64,000 bases of DNA from Metabacillus litoralis (GCF_020524045.1 NZ_JAIVKL010000001.1:1-64000); one strand, 5' to 3'; numbered from the stretch's first letter, positions 18,062 through 27,316 are shown. The notes: generated by a model not told the origin, from the letters alone. Translations and numbers: made by a program.

Positions 18062-18250
18062 ATGTACGAATATGAGTTTGTCAATATAAAAGTAGGAGCT
18101 TTAAATGGCAAGCCTAAAGAAGATTATAAAAAAATTATCAGTGATTATGCGGAAAAGGGATGGAGACTACATACATTTTCACCTCTACCTTTCGCAGCAT
18201 ATGGTCAAGCAATATCTATACAATTAATATTTGAAAAACAAAAAAATTAG
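18062..18250 (+). CDS. DUF4177 family protein
   Basis: 62 residues: MYEYEFVNIKVG … YKKIISDYAEKGWRLHTFSP … ISIQLIFEK, the usual compact beta-alpha-beta DUF4177 pattern. The start is the ATG; an in-frame GTG three codons earlier is inside the AGGAG ribosome-binding site. Function unknown. Confidence 0.8.
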   Translation: MYEYEFVNIKVGALNGKPKEDYKKIISDYAEKGWRLHTFSPLPFAAYGQAISIQLIFEKQKN

Positions 18251-18304
18251 TTTTCGAAAAATATGCATCATAACATCTCAATTAGAAAAAGTGATTTTTA
18301 AATA

Positions 18305-18486
18305 GGCTATGTTAAAGCTTAAGGTTGATTTTTAACTTTGTTGATTGGAGTGAAAGGCATGAGACTCCTGCTTAGAGAAGCGTGTCGAAGGAAGACCCCA
18401 CAGGCGCTTGCGCCGAGGAGGCTTCCGGACCGCCCGCGGAAAGCGAATGCCTGTAACGGAAATCAACCACAAAGTTTAACAGAGCC
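18305..18486 (+). mobile_element. Family B GC-rich miniature element with perfect 8-bp target duplication
   Basis: A 182-bp palindromic element, from GGCTATGTTAAA to TTTAACAGAGCC, with inverted ends of about 29 bp. Its GC-rich centre (GGCGCTTGCGCC and GGACCGCCCGCGG) contrasts with the AT-rich surroundings. TTTAAATA occurs immediately on both sides (18297-18304, 18487-18494). This type is common in Bacillus genomes. Decayed relatives lie near 24810 and 53553. Confidence 0.88.
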
Positions 18487-18527
18487 TTTAAATACAAGAT
18501 AAGATAATCAGAAAATGGAGAAATCAA

Positions 18528-18989
18528 ATGAATCATAAGAATATTATTTTGGTTGTTAGCACTACTATATTCAAAGAAGGAAAAATATTGATGATTCAAG
18601 AATCAAAGCCTGAAGCTTTTAATAAGTGGAATTTCCCCAGTGGACGAATCGAATACGGAGAAGATATACAAAAGGCAGCCCTTAGAGAAGTAAAAGAAGA
18701 AACTGGTTATGATGTAAAGTTAATCAACACAACTGGTGTTTATAACTTTAAAAGTCATACAAATAACCAAATTATTCTTTTTCATTACTCAGCAGAATTG
18801 AGTGGTGGTTCTTTATCTCTTGAGAGAAACGAAATAAAAGATTACAAATGGCTTAAACTAGAAGAATTGTTGGAGTTAGAAGAAAACGATTTACGAGAAA
18901 AAGATGTTGTTTTGCAAATTATAAAGAATTTACAAGATGGTAACGTATATCCTATCCGTTTATTTAATGAGCAAATACTTGGAAATTAA
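18528..18989 (+). CDS. Nudix hydrolase
   Basis: 153 residues. The Nudix box GRIEYGEDIQKAALREVKEE (about 39-58) is intact, with the REV-x-EE metal-binding glutamates. It hydrolyses a nucleoside diphosphate linked to another moiety; the substrate is unpredictable. ATGGAGAAATCAA precedes the ATG. The family B element ends about 40 bp upstream, so it may contain or replace the promoter. Confidence 0.9.
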   Translation: MNHKNIILVVSTTIFKEGKILMIQESKPEAFNKWNFPSGRIEYGEDIQKAALREVKEETGYDVKLINTTGVYNFKSHTNNQIILFHYSAELSGGSLSLERNEIKDYKWLKLEELLELEENDLREKDVVLQIIKNLQDGNVYPIRLFNEQILGN

Positions 18990-19233
18990 ATAACCGTGGT
19001 TGCTTCAACGAGATATTTATTTTCATTGATAATACTTACTTAATATAGTTACAAACTAATTTCTTTAATTAGTAAATTTAGATAAACAACAGCTTAAGGA
19101 AAATAGCTAAAAGAACATATCATTTTTTAGAAAAAACAGGAAGACCACACTATATTTTAATAAATATTTATTGATAAACAATAAATATTAAGATAAACTG
19201 AACTTATTAATAAATAAGTGAGGTGCATTTTTT

Positions 19234-19710
19234 ATGAAATATAAAACAACCATTTTTTTGAAAATAGCTGTTTTTCTTATTGGGATGACAATCCTTTGTT
19301 TATGTGTGTTTTGGTTACCATGGCAATCACGTGTTTTGGCAGAAATGTATCCAGAGTTTATTCATTTGCAATATCCACTGCTTTTCGGAATTTATATGAC
19401 AGCCATCCCATTTTTCTTTGCTTTATATCAAGCTTTAAACTTGTTAACAAATATAGATCTTAACAAAGCGTTCTCAGATTTATCTGTAAGAGCTTTAAAG
19501 TACATAAAATACAGTGCATTCTCTATAAGTTTTTTGTATATTGTTGGTTTTTTCCTTCTCATTTCACAAAATGCGGGTAATCCTGGAATATTACTTTTAG
19601 GTTTGATTATCACGTTTATATCAATCGTTATTGCTATTTTTGCTGCTTTATTACAAAAATTATTAAAGCATGCAATAAATATAAAATTAGAAAATGATTT
19701 ACTCGTTTAA
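19234..19710 (+). CDS. DUF2975 family membrane protein
   Basis: 158 residues with four membrane helices and the typical LLTNIDLNKAFSDLSVRALKYIKYSA segment of DUF2975. In Bacillus such genes are normally followed by a small YozG-like HTH regulator. Here none follows, so the pair appears to be broken. AAGTGAGG lies upstream of the ATG. Confidence 0.85.
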   Translation: MKYKTTIFLKIAVFLIGMTILCLCVFWLPWQSRVLAEMYPEFIHLQYPLLFGIYMTAIPFFFALYQALNLLTNIDLNKAFSDLSVRALKYIKYSAFSISFLYIVGFFLLISQNAGNPGILLLGLIITFISIVIAIFAALLQKLLKHAINIKLENDLLV

Positions 19711-20512
19711 GTAGAATATCATGATCATTATCAGCTTTTTTTAATTTGATGTTTGCAAATAATTATTGCAACAAAATTTTCAGATAGAGCTAGAATAACA
19801 GGAAGACAAGATAATAAAGAAGACGCTATATATTTTTTTACGTCTTATCCTCATTTTTTAAGTTTTAAGAAATGGACAATTAGAGAGCGATGTTTCATCA
19901 TCTCTTATATAGTATTGCCGCCATTCATCATTATCTTTGTCTCCACTTCTCTTTAAATCAGTGTGAAAGTCAACTTTATCATATGCAGACAGTCGGTTTC
20001 GAATGACTTCCTTTGTTTTTTCAGCTTATATTGTCTTTTCGTTAATTTTTTATAAAACCCACCTAGGTGTGATTACAAACATTAGATTTGGAAAGCTTCG
20101 ACATTGTCTGTTTTTATGCTTAGGTGATAATATATCCATGGCATATTCCTCCTTCCATTATTAAAGTATTATTAGAAGAAGGAATAGGTAATTGTACATA
20201 ACAAAAAATTAACTATACACAAAAATGTTTCGCAAATTAAATATTTTCTCATTAGTACTTAGCTCATTAAAATAGTATCTGTAGAATTCATATAAAAGCA
20301 CTCTTCTCAGCTGGTGAAAATCAAACTTTTTTTAGCTTATTCTGAGTCTCTTCGTAACTTTTAACTTCGGATTTTCCTTTTCTCGAAACAGAGTTGCCAT
20401 TTTCACAAGAAATAGGAATAAACATTCATAAAAAATATCCTATATATAAATACTGACGTCAATCCTCACTGTGAATATATCTAATACCACATTATATATT
20501 TCTATCTCTTCC
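19711..20512. other. Gene-poor 800-bp region
   Basis: No confident gene. On the minus strand a 29-codon ORF (20050-20139) has a perfect AAGGAGG eight bases before its ATG, and a 34-codon ORF (20321-20425, FIPISCENGNSVSRKGKSE…) looks protein-like. Both are too short and unfamiliar to call. A plus-strand ORF at 19753-19956 has no ribosome-binding site. The region may be where the missing HTH partner of the DUF2975 gene used to be. Confidence 0.3.
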
Positions 20513-21139
20513 TTAATTAAATAGCACTTCATATGCTTGCAAGCCAAAGTAAATACCAAAACCTATTAATGTAAGACCAGAAATCATTGAAATTGTTGTT
20601 ATTAAGGCTGGTGTGAGAATTTTTCTAAACGTACTAGAGACGATGGCCATTATAAAATCCCATAAAAGCAACCCTAATAAAATTGCTCCACTATAAATGA
20701 AAAGTTGTAAATTTTCATATGTAGCAGCTGTTTTTGCTAAAACAGATCCATATATACCTAACCAAAATAAAATTGTTAGAGGATTAGATATTGACATAAA
20801 AAATCCTGTCACAAATGTTTTAACATATGATTCATAATCACTTCGCTTATGTTTGACTTCTTTTTTCGCTGTTAACATCGTTTCGATTCCAGTATAAATG
20901 AGCACAAAGAAACCAAACAGCCAAAGAAACGTCTGCATAAAAGGACTGTCTAGAAAATGAACAACGCCCATATAAACCATAATCATATAAACAATATCTG
21001 CTGTCACTGATCCTAAACCAATCACCCATGAGTGATAAAATCCATAGCGAAAGCCTCGATCAATTTGCGCCGCATTAACTGGTCCTATTGGGGCTGCAAG
21101 CGATAATCCTAATAATACATAGCTAAAAAGAATACTCAA
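20513..21139 (-). CDS. LysE/RhtB family amino-acid exporter
   Basis: About 208 residues, six membrane helices, with the signature YVLLGLSLAAPIGPVNAAQI near the start and SISNPLTILFWLGIYG in the middle. Members export basic amino acids, homoserine or threonine. A GTG at 21148 is almost in contact with the ribosome-binding site AAAAAGGG. The in-frame TTG at 21139 gives normal spacing and the usual family N-terminus. Monocistronic. Confidence 0.88.
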   Translation of the reverse strand: MSILFSYVLLGLSLAAPIGPVNAAQIDRGFRYGFYHSWVIGLGSVTADIVYMIMVYMGVVHFLDSPFMQTFLWLFGFFVLIYTGIETMLTAKKEVKHKRSDYESYVKTFVTGFFMSISNPLTILFWLGIYGSVLAKTAATYENLQLFIYSGAILLGLLLWDFIMAIVSSTFRKILTPALITTISMISGLTLIGFGIYFGLQAYEVLFN

Positions 21140-21381
21140 AAATGTCACGCCCTTTTTTAAATAGTACTTTTACAATCTATTCAGAGCTTGAAGCTTGTAC
21201 GACATTTTTTCGAAAATACTCTCAAGATTTAGGATTTTTTATATAGAAAATATTTTCTAACAATCAATAGATAAATAAACACACATCTCCTTTAAACAAT
21301 GGTATTTACTCTCAAGATATACATATTTGTGTAGAGAAAAACACATATTAAAACTACAAATTAGAGTGGGAGGATATCAAT

Positions 21382-23049
21382 GTGACCTCAAATAACAATT
21401 TACTATCAATTTTTGCTTTAGGTGGGTTAAATGAAGTAGGAAAAAACATGTATGCTATTCAATATAACGAAGACATTATTGTCATTGATTGTGGAAATAA
21501 GTTTCCAGATGAAAGCTTATTAGGTATAGATCTTATTATTCCAGATGTTTCTTTTTTAGAGGACAATAGTGAAAAGGTAAAGGCGTTAATCGTCACTCAT
21601 GGACATGAAGATCATATTGGTGGTATACCGTATTTTTTAAAAAAATTAAATGTTCCAGTTTATGCAACTAGGTTTACATTAGGATTAATCGAACTCAAAT
21701 TAAATGAAAATAAGATTCTTCGTGAAACTGAATTGCATGAGATTACATCAGATTCTGAGATTAAATTAGGTGAGATGACTGCTAAATTCTTTAAAGTAAA
21801 TCATAGTATTCCAGATTGCCTCGGAATAGCTTTTGACACACCACAAGGAACAATTGTACATAGCGGTGACTTTAAGTTCGATTTAACTCCTGTTAACAAT
21901 CAGCATTCAGATATCCATAAGATGGCTGAAATTGGAAAAAAAGGTGTGCTACTTCTTTTATCTGAAAGCACGAATGCAGAACGATCTGGTTCAACACCAT
22001 CAGAATTAATTGTTGGTCAGCATATAGAGGAAGCATTTCGAAAAGCAAAACGAAAGATTTTCTTATCAACCTTTGCGTCAAATATTAATCGAGTACAACA
22101 GGTTGTTGATGCAGCGATGAAAACAAATCGTAAAATCGCTTTACTAGGAAGAAGTATGATCAATGTTGTCGATATAGCAATAGAGCGTGGTTATCTTGAT
22201 GTGCCTGATGGTATGATTATTGAACAAGACCAAATAGAAGAACTTTCACCAGAGAATGTATGTATTTTATGTACCGGTAGCCAAGGAGAACCGATGGCTG
22301 CACTTGCCAGGTTATCAACAGGAAACTTCCGCGGCACTGAGGTTTTGAAGGAAGATACAGTTATCCTAGCTGCTGGCCCTATACCTGGAAACGAAAAAAA
22401 TGTCTCTCAAATTGTTGACAATTTATATGCTCTTGGTGCGACTGTCATTTACGGATCAGGTAAAGGCATGCATGTTTCTGGTCATGGATATCAAGAAGAC
22501 TTGAAGCTTATGTTAACATTAATGAAACCGAAATACTTTATACCAATACATGGAGAATATAGAATGCTTCATCATCATCGTTTGCTAGCTGAAACAGTTG
22601 GTGTTGAACAAGAAAATACATTTATTTTAAAAAATGGTGAAGTAGTTGATCTTGAAAATTCGATAGCTCGACAAACACGCACAATTCCAGCTGGTAATAC
22701 GTATGTGGATGGAATCGGATTAGATTACGTTGGAGATATTGTGTTACGAGATCGCAAACAACTTTCTGAAGATGGAATGCTTGTTATCGTGTTAACAATG
22801 AGTAAAACAGAAAGAAAGCTTATTTCAAGACCAGATACAATATCTCGTGGATTCGTAGACAATAGAGATTCAAGCGACTTATTAAACGACATAACTGGAC
22901 TTATCAAAAAGACAGTAAATGACCTAAAAGAAACAGACAAAGCCCAATGGAACGTCCTAAAACAAAAAATCAGAAAATCCGTCGGCCAATACGTCTTTTC
23001 ACATACAAAGAAAAGACCGATGATAATGCCAATTATCATTGAGGTGTAG
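21382..23049 (+). CDS. Ribonuclease J family, extra paralogue
   Basis: 555 residues: metallo-beta-lactamase core with THGHEDHIGG (His73, His75, Asp77, His78), HSIPDC and HSGDFKFD, the beta-CASP part (STNAERSGSTPSE, FASNINRVQQV, CTGSQGEP, SGHG, IHGEYRM) and the C-terminal domain ending RPMIMPIIIEV. It should act as a 5'-3' exo/endonuclease on RNA. It is neither next to rpoY (rnjA) nor in the usual rnjB context. Its SRGFVDNRDSSDLLND differs from the [ST]RGFVY[MV]RES of both B. subtilis enzymes. It is therefore probably a third, accessory RNase J. The start is GTG with GGGAGGA upstream. Confidence 0.88.
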   Translation: MTSNNNLLSIFALGGLNEVGKNMYAIQYNEDIIVIDCGNKFPDESLLGIDLIIPDVSFLEDNSEKVKALIVTHGHEDHIGGIPYFLKKLNVPVYATRFTLGLIELKLNENKILRETELHEITSDSEIKLGEMTAKFFKVNHSIPDCLGIAFDTPQGTIVHSGDFKFDLTPVNNQHSDIHKMAEIGKKGVLLLLSESTNAERSGSTPSELIVGQHIEEAFRKAKRKIFLSTFASNINRVQQVVDAAMKTNRKIALLGRSMINVVDIAIERGYLDVPDGMIIEQDQIEELSPENVCILCTGSQGEPMAALARLSTGNFRGTEVLKEDTVILAAGPIPGNEKNVSQIVDNLYALGATVIYGSGKGMHVSGHGYQEDLKLMLTLMKPKYFIPIHGEYRMLHHHRLLAETVGVEQENTFILKNGEVVDLENSIARQTRTIPAGNTYVDGIGLDYVGDIVLRDRKQLSEDGMLVIVLTMSKTERKLISRPDTISRGFVDNRDSSDLLNDITGLIKKTVNDLKETDKAQWNVLKQKIRKSVGQYVFSHTKKRPMIMPIIIEV

Positions 23050-23058
23050 TTCCTAGGG

Positions 23059-23086
23059 GCGGTGCCTGTCACGCCCCGACTTTTGT
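23059..23086 (+). repeat. Family D 3'-end repeat, copy 2 (partial)
   Basis: GGTGCCTGTCACGCCCCGACTTTTG begins about 12 bases after the RNase J stop. The TTCTTGTTTCACA half seen in other copies has diverged. The remaining intergenic DNA to 23516 contains a short tandem duplication (AAATAGACTTC twice, about 23290-23315) and nothing else recognisable. Confidence 0.7.
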
Positions 23087-23516
23087 AGATACACGTCGAA
23101 TAATTAAGATAGGCAATTATAAATTCTCCAACTTTTCCATTCTTTACTTTCCTTTCAAGCCAAATACCTATCACATTGCACAAATTCACTTACCGGTTAT
23201 TATACCTCCTAAAAAATAATAAAAAGATCTTTTTTGAACGATTTATAGTAGAATAACTAACAACCAAACTTTTTGTAATAAACTGTTTTAAAATAGACTT
23301 CAAATAGACTTCAATCAAACGCTCAATTATAAAATTTAAAAATAGAGAAATGAAAAAAATGTTGTTAAATTATCAATTTTTTCTCGTTTTTAAATAATTC
23401 AATTCTACAAAAATAATATTTAGGTTGATTAGAAGAAACCATTAGTAAAGACAAATGGTAGCCGATGAAAATTTAGTAGCTTTAAATTTTCAAGAATAAA
23501 ATCCAATTAAAAGTAG

Positions 23517-24149
23517 GTGGAGGATATAGTTAAAGAAAAGAAGTATGTTTGGTATGCAAGTTATGGTTCGAACATTAATAATGATCGTTTTTTATGTTAC
23601 ATAAAAGGTGGAATGCCCAAGGGATCAAGTAAGATAGAAACGGGTTGTCGTGATCAATCACTGCCTCTAAAAGAATCAATTCACGTGATGAAACATCAAC
23701 TTTATTTTGCAAAAAGTTCAGAAAAATGGAATTCGCAAGGTGTTGCTTTTATCGGTTTAAAGAAAGAAAATTCTTTTATGACATATAGTAAGAAGTATTT
23801 AATAACAACAGATCAGTTTATGGATATTGTGGTGCAGGAAAATAATGGAATAGAATTTGAATTAAATCTTAATGTTATTAAAGATAGTAAATCTTGTGTT
23901 TTTAATTCACAATCTTGGTATGGTAACATTCTTTATCTTGGAGAAGATAGTGGTCATCCGATTTTTACGTTTACTGCACCTTGGGATATTTCCGAAGTAG
24001 AATGGAAAAAACCTTCTCATTCGTATTTATCAACGATTATAAATGGTTTAAAGAAAGATTATTCAGCAAAAGAAATTTATAATTATTTAATAATAAAGCC
24101 TGGTATTAAGGATAACTTTCGCGAAGAGGAATTAACAGATTTATTGTAA
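23517..24149 (+). CDS. Gamma-glutamylcyclotransferase-fold protein (often mislabelled 'histone deacetylase')
   Basis: About 210 residues. VWYASYGSNINNDRFLCYIKGG near the N-terminus is the GGCT-like YGSN motif. The rest (GCRDQSLPLKES, LYFAKSSEKWNSQGVAFIG, YLITTDQFMDIVVQEN) matches a conserved bacterial family of this fold. Enzymatic activity is not shown. The GTG start overlaps the best ribosome-binding sequence (GGTGGAGG), so the exact start is uncertain. Confidence 0.7.
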   Translation: MEDIVKEKKYVWYASYGSNINNDRFLCYIKGGMPKGSSKIETGCRDQSLPLKESIHVMKHQLYFAKSSEKWNSQGVAFIGLKKENSFMTYSKKYLITTDQFMDIVVQENNGIEFELNLNVIKDSKSCVFNSQSWYGNILYLGEDSGHPIFTFTAPWDISEVEWKKPSHSYLSTIINGLKKDYSAKEIYNYLIIKPGIKDNFREEELTDLL

Positions 24150-24192
24150 TTTCCAATAAGATACAGGTGGATTCTCATAACTTAAAAGGAAG

Positions 24193-24227
24193 AGAGCATG
24201 AAAAAAAATTTGATGCTCGATTTTTCT
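24193..24227. terminator. Bidirectional terminator
   Basis: The arms GAGCAT and ATGCTC, with an A-rich loop, are followed by GATTTTT. It lies between convergent genes. Confidence 0.75.
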
Positions 24228-24231
24228 CTAA

Positions 24232-24743
24232 TTACGTTATAGAAATTCTTCCACTATTGATTTTTCTCACTGCAGAAATGATTGATCTACATAACAAAAG
24301 TTTAATAATTAAACTTATAGCCGAGTGATACCATGACCAGCCTTTTTTCCAAGTAATTAAATCAGTATTTTTTGCTGCAAACGTTTCTAAAAGCACCTGT
24401 GGAATAACAAATGGGAAAAGTTTTAACAAGATGCCAGATGGTTTACTATTTAATGTCAATTGATTGTAATAAAGTAAAAATAAGGGATAATGCACAAAAT
24501 CGAATGGCAAATGAATGGCAAATGAATGGCAAAATTCTGAGGGAACGGCCTGATTTTATATTTTAGATAACCTCTTGAAACAAGATAACGATCAGCAAAA
24601 GAATTACCTATAAAACTGACGAGATATACAATAACCCAATCTTTAAATGATCGTTTACCTATAGCAAATGGTAATAAAAACAATCCAATCAAAGTGATGA
24701 TTTTCAAAAAAACTACTGAAGATTTTTTACTCACAATAAACAC
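24232..24743 (-). pseudogene. CBO0543-family membrane protein, frameshifted by an 11-bp tandem repeat
   Basis: The upstream frame reads to …PFPQNFAIHLPF and then shifts. The downstream frame resumes at LPFDFVHYPLFLLYYNQL and continues to WKKGWSWYHSAISL. Together they give the normal CBO0543 organisation of multi-pass membrane helices plus R-P-F-P and W-K-K-G-W motifs. The break lies exactly on three tandem 11-bp units. Removing one unit gives an uninterrupted 166-residue protein (501 bases). Either a recent mutation or a slippage switch. Confidence 0.8.
24501..24533. repeat. 11-bp tandem repeat, three units
   Basis: TGAATGGCAAA is repeated three times (the first unit starts with C instead of T). 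It lies inside the CBO0543 gene. Because 11 is not a multiple of 3, a change of one unit switches the reading frame. Confidence 0.9.
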
Positions 24744-24809
24744 CTCATGATAGGGTTTGTTATAATAGTGGATTATATGTACTTTGACTACTTTTTTGAC
24801 TTGAGATAT

Positions 24810-25005
24810 ATGGCTCTTTGTTATCTGGGCCTTATAAAGGTAACTCCTATAAGAAAAGCTTGAGGGAGTTCAGAAGGAGATGCTCGCGTCCAGGAGGCTG
24901 CTTGGGCCTCTGAAGAATTCCTTTAGAAACATTAGCCTTTTTCATTAATCTTCATCAAGATAGCAAATTTATTGTAACGGAAATTAACAAAATGTTAACC
25001 AGAAC
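24810..25005. repeat. Decayed family B element
   Basis: The left side begins GGCTCTTTGTTA. The right side TGTAACGGAAATTAACAAAATG resembles TGTAACGGAAATCAACCACAAA of the intact copy at 18305. The centre keeps a GC-richer stem (AGGAGGCTGCTTGGGCCTC). No target duplication remains. Confidence 0.6.
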
Positions 25006-25037
25006 CAAAAATAAAAAGCAGTTGGGAGAATGTAAAT

Positions 25038-25697
25038 ATGGTTGTTAGCTTTATATCTGTCCTTTTTTTAGGATTCATTTTAGGAATTAAACATTCCATC
25101 GAACCAGATCATATCATTGCTGTTGCTACTATTGCAGGTAAAACGAAAAAATTATCGAGATCTTCTTTAGCAGGAGTGTTCTGGGGGATTGGCCATACTT
25201 TTACTCTATTTATTGTTGGGATGTTCTTCATTATAATGAAAGGACAACTTCCAGAGGTTTGGACATTATCACTTGAAATGTTTGTGGGATTTATGCTTAT
25301 TTATCTCGGGATTACTAGTATGGTAGGTACGAAAAAGAATAGTAGAAATCCAGAACACACTCACCAAGTTAAAGAAAAGACTCCATATTTGAAGTCGATG
25401 ATTATTGGATCTATTCATGGTATTGCAGGAAGTGCAGCATTAGTTTTATTGACAATGTCGACTGTAAAAACAATTTGGGAAGGCGCGTTGTATATTCTCA
25501 TTTTTGGATGCGGAACAATTATTGGCATGTTATGTTTTACCACTTTAATAGGTATTCCATTTACTATAAGCAAACAAAAAAACTTAACCCTAAATACTCT
25601 ATTAATTAGAACAGCTGGCGTAATAAGCTTTTTCTTTGGACTATACTACATCTACAACTTGGGTTTTAAAGAAGGATTGTTTCAGATGTTATTTTAA
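25038..25697 (+). CDS. UreH/NicO-type metal transporter
   Basis: 219 residues with six membrane helices. The first helix carries GIKHSIEPDHIIAV, the H-x4-D-H metal-binding signature of the NiCoT/UreH/SafE-like superfamily. A second motif is SIHGIAGSAALVLL. It probably moves nickel or cobalt across the membrane; direction and metal are uncertain. No urease or hydrogenase genes are near, and the cobalamin genes are 36 kb away. GGGAGAATGTAA precedes the ATG. A family D repeat follows the stop directly. Confidence 0.82.
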   Translation: MVVSFISVLFLGFILGIKHSIEPDHIIAVATIAGKTKKLSRSSLAGVFWGIGHTFTLFIVGMFFIIMKGQLPEVWTLSLEMFVGFMLIYLGITSMVGTKKNSRNPEHTHQVKEKTPYLKSMIIGSIHGIAGSAALVLLTMSTVKTIWEGALYILIFGCGTIIGMLCFTTLIGIPFTISKQKNLTLNTLLIRTAGVISFFFGLYYIYNLGFKEGLFQMLF

Positions 25698-25752
25698 GGG
25701 TGCTTGTCACGCCCCGGTTTTTCTTGTTTCACAGAAAGTTGTTCCACAAATT
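25698..25752 (+). repeat. Family D 3'-end repeat, copy 3
   Basis: GGGTGCTTGTCACGCCCCGG, TTTTTCTTGTTTCACAGA and GTTCCAC start at the base after the transporter stop codon. Confidence 0.8.
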
Positions 25753-25753
25753 C

Positions 25754-25792
25754 AAAACAGTTTCATCATATCACGGAACTGTTTTGATATTT
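25754..25792 (+). terminator. Intrinsic terminator
   Basis: The arms AAAACAGTT and AACTGTTTT flank about 14 bases and are followed by a weak T-rich tail, downstream of the transporter gene and its repeat. Confidence 0.65.
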
Positions 25793-25801
25793 AAATATAT
25801 T

Positions 25802-26809
25802 TTATTTTTCTCCTTTTATTAACTCTTCTCTATCTAATGATTGAGGAGGTTGTTCAAACCAACTTCTTTCAATTAATAAGTTGACCCCTTTTTCAGCGTA
25901 TGATAATAGGTCTGGTAATAGCCGTATATACTTTGACCCTAAATCTTTTCTTAAAGCAGTGGAAAGAGCATGACCCAAATAATTAACTCCAACCGAATTT
26001 AAACTACTTATAAGATATAACATTAACTTATCAGAAAAAGGTGCAGAAGTGGAGTCAGTCACTTCCATGCTAACTGGTATATTACCTTGCATCCCATTTT
26101 GTTGAAGAATTTCATTACACATAATAATTTGTTTTTCACATAGTTTTTTACCACTAACAAAATAACTTTTTATTTCTTCATCTTTGACAGTTTGTAAAAA
26201 AGCAGTTAATAACATACTACCGAAATAATTGGTTTCTACTTGAAAAAATAGTTCTGTTAATTCCATTACATTAAGTGGTCTTTTACTTCCAATAAAAGAA
26301 CCTAAGTAAGAATTGTCTGAAACAAAAGATACCTCTTTTGGATAATCAATCTTTGGTGGTCGATCGTAAATTCCTTTAGCCTTCATTAGGGTTAAAGCCT
26401 TTATATATAATTCCTTTGAAGAATTCAAACATTCACTGAAAAACTCAACAATATCTTCACGGGCGATTGTTGATATTATATTACTATAAGTAGGCATACC
26501 AATTCGACTCATACCGTAGACAAAGGAAAGAGAGAATAATTCATAAAATAAGGGAGGTGCGGATAAGTTACAATCTTTCTCTGTAAAAGCTTTTGGGATT
26601 GGGAAATTTTCTTCAGTAAAGATCTTTTCAATTTGTTTAATATGTTGCTGAGATATATGTAATGAAGTTGTTATCAAAGGTGAAATTTCCTCATCCTTTG
26701 TATATGTTTGAAAATAAGATAAAAAGCACACTGCCATTTTGTCTTGTATATATGTAGTCCATAATCCACCAATTTCCGTTGAAGTAAGTCGAATGTTATC
26801 GTGCTCCAC
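25802..26809 (-). CDS. DUF3231 family protein, two-domain
   Basis: 335 residues formed by two DUF3231 helical repeats. The N-terminal half begins LTSTEIGGLWTTYIQDKMAV and the C-terminal half has NVMELTELFFQVETNYFGSML. These ferritin-like four-helix proteins are widespread in spore formers; the function is unknown. The start is GTG with AGGAGG seven bases upstream. A one-domain relative lies at 37889-38434. Confidence 0.88.
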   Translation of the reverse strand: MEHDNIRLTSTEIGGLWTTYIQDKMAVCFLSYFQTYTKDEEISPLITTSLHISQQHIKQIEKIFTEENFPIPKAFTEKDCNLSAPPLFYELFSLSFVYGMSRIGMPTYSNIISTIAREDIVEFFSECLNSSKELYIKALTLMKAKGIYDRPPKIDYPKEVSFVSDNSYLGSFIGSKRPLNVMELTELFFQVETNYFGSMLLTAFLQTVKDEEIKSYFVSGKKLCEKQIIMCNEILQQNGMQGNIPVSMEVTDSTSAPFSDKLMLYLISSLNSVGVNYLGHALSTALRKDLGSKYIRLLPDLLSYAEKGVNLLIERSWFEQPPQSLDREELIKGEK

Positions 26810-27033
26810 AAAATAACCTCCTAAAAAAGAACCTATTATTATTTTTTATAATTTGTAAAAAAAACGATAATATACTCGAAAATAGAAATTAGTCTTAAAG
26901 AAACCCTCAAAAAATGACTCTTAGATCTTACTCCGCTATAAAAGATCATTATATGCAAAAAATCATATTAGAAATGCAAACCTATGAACATGCCCTTTGA
27001 GATAATCCAGTGAAAAATGTTACAAAAATATGG

Positions 27034-27061
27034 CATAATGACAATAATCGTTGTCATTATG
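27034..27061 (+). promoter_or_regulatory. Perfect palindrome, likely autoregulatory operator of the XRE gene
   Basis: CATAATGACAA and TTGTCATTATG are perfect 11-bp inverted arms separated by TAATCG. The 3' arm abuts a -10-like TATAAT (27064-27069). A bound dimer would block transcription of the XRE/membrane-protein operon 50 bp downstream. Confidence 0.7.
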
Positions 27062-27109
27062 TATATAATCATTTACACTGTAAGTAATCTAAGAATAGGA
27101 GAAAATGGA

Positions 27110-27313
27110 ATGCTAAAAAATTCCGTACGAGAATTACGAGCAAGATTTCGTTTAACTCAGCAAGATCTGGCAGATAAGATTGGAGTTTCTAGACAGACGA
27201 TTGGATTAATTGAAAAAGGAGATTATGCACCATCGATTACACTCGCTTTAAAAATTTCACATACCTTTCAAGTTCCAGTTGAACAAATATTTCATTTAGA
27301 GGGAGAAGATTGA
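27110..27313 (+). CDS. XRE-type transcriptional regulator
   Basis: 67 residues forming a minimal helix-turn-helix domain: VRELRARFRLTQQDLADKIGVSRQTIGLIEKGDYAPSITLALKIS. It resembles small YozG/Xre regulators paired with membrane proteins. An upstream in-frame ATG at 27017 would add a hydrophobic leader overlapping the operator. The ATG with AGGAG at 27097-27101 is the better start. It is followed after three bases by a membrane protein gene. Confidence 0.88.
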   Translation: MLKNSVRELRARFRLTQQDLADKIGVSRQTIGLIEKGDYAPSITLALKISHTFQVPVEQIFHLEGED

Positions 27314-27316
27314 GCA

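Noticed and set aside
19753-19956. 67-codon plus-strand ORF
   Set aside because: TTG start without a ribosome-binding site and no familiar sequence.
22725-23189. 154-codon minus-strand ORF
   Set aside because: A shadow of the 3' end of the RNase J gene on the opposite strand.
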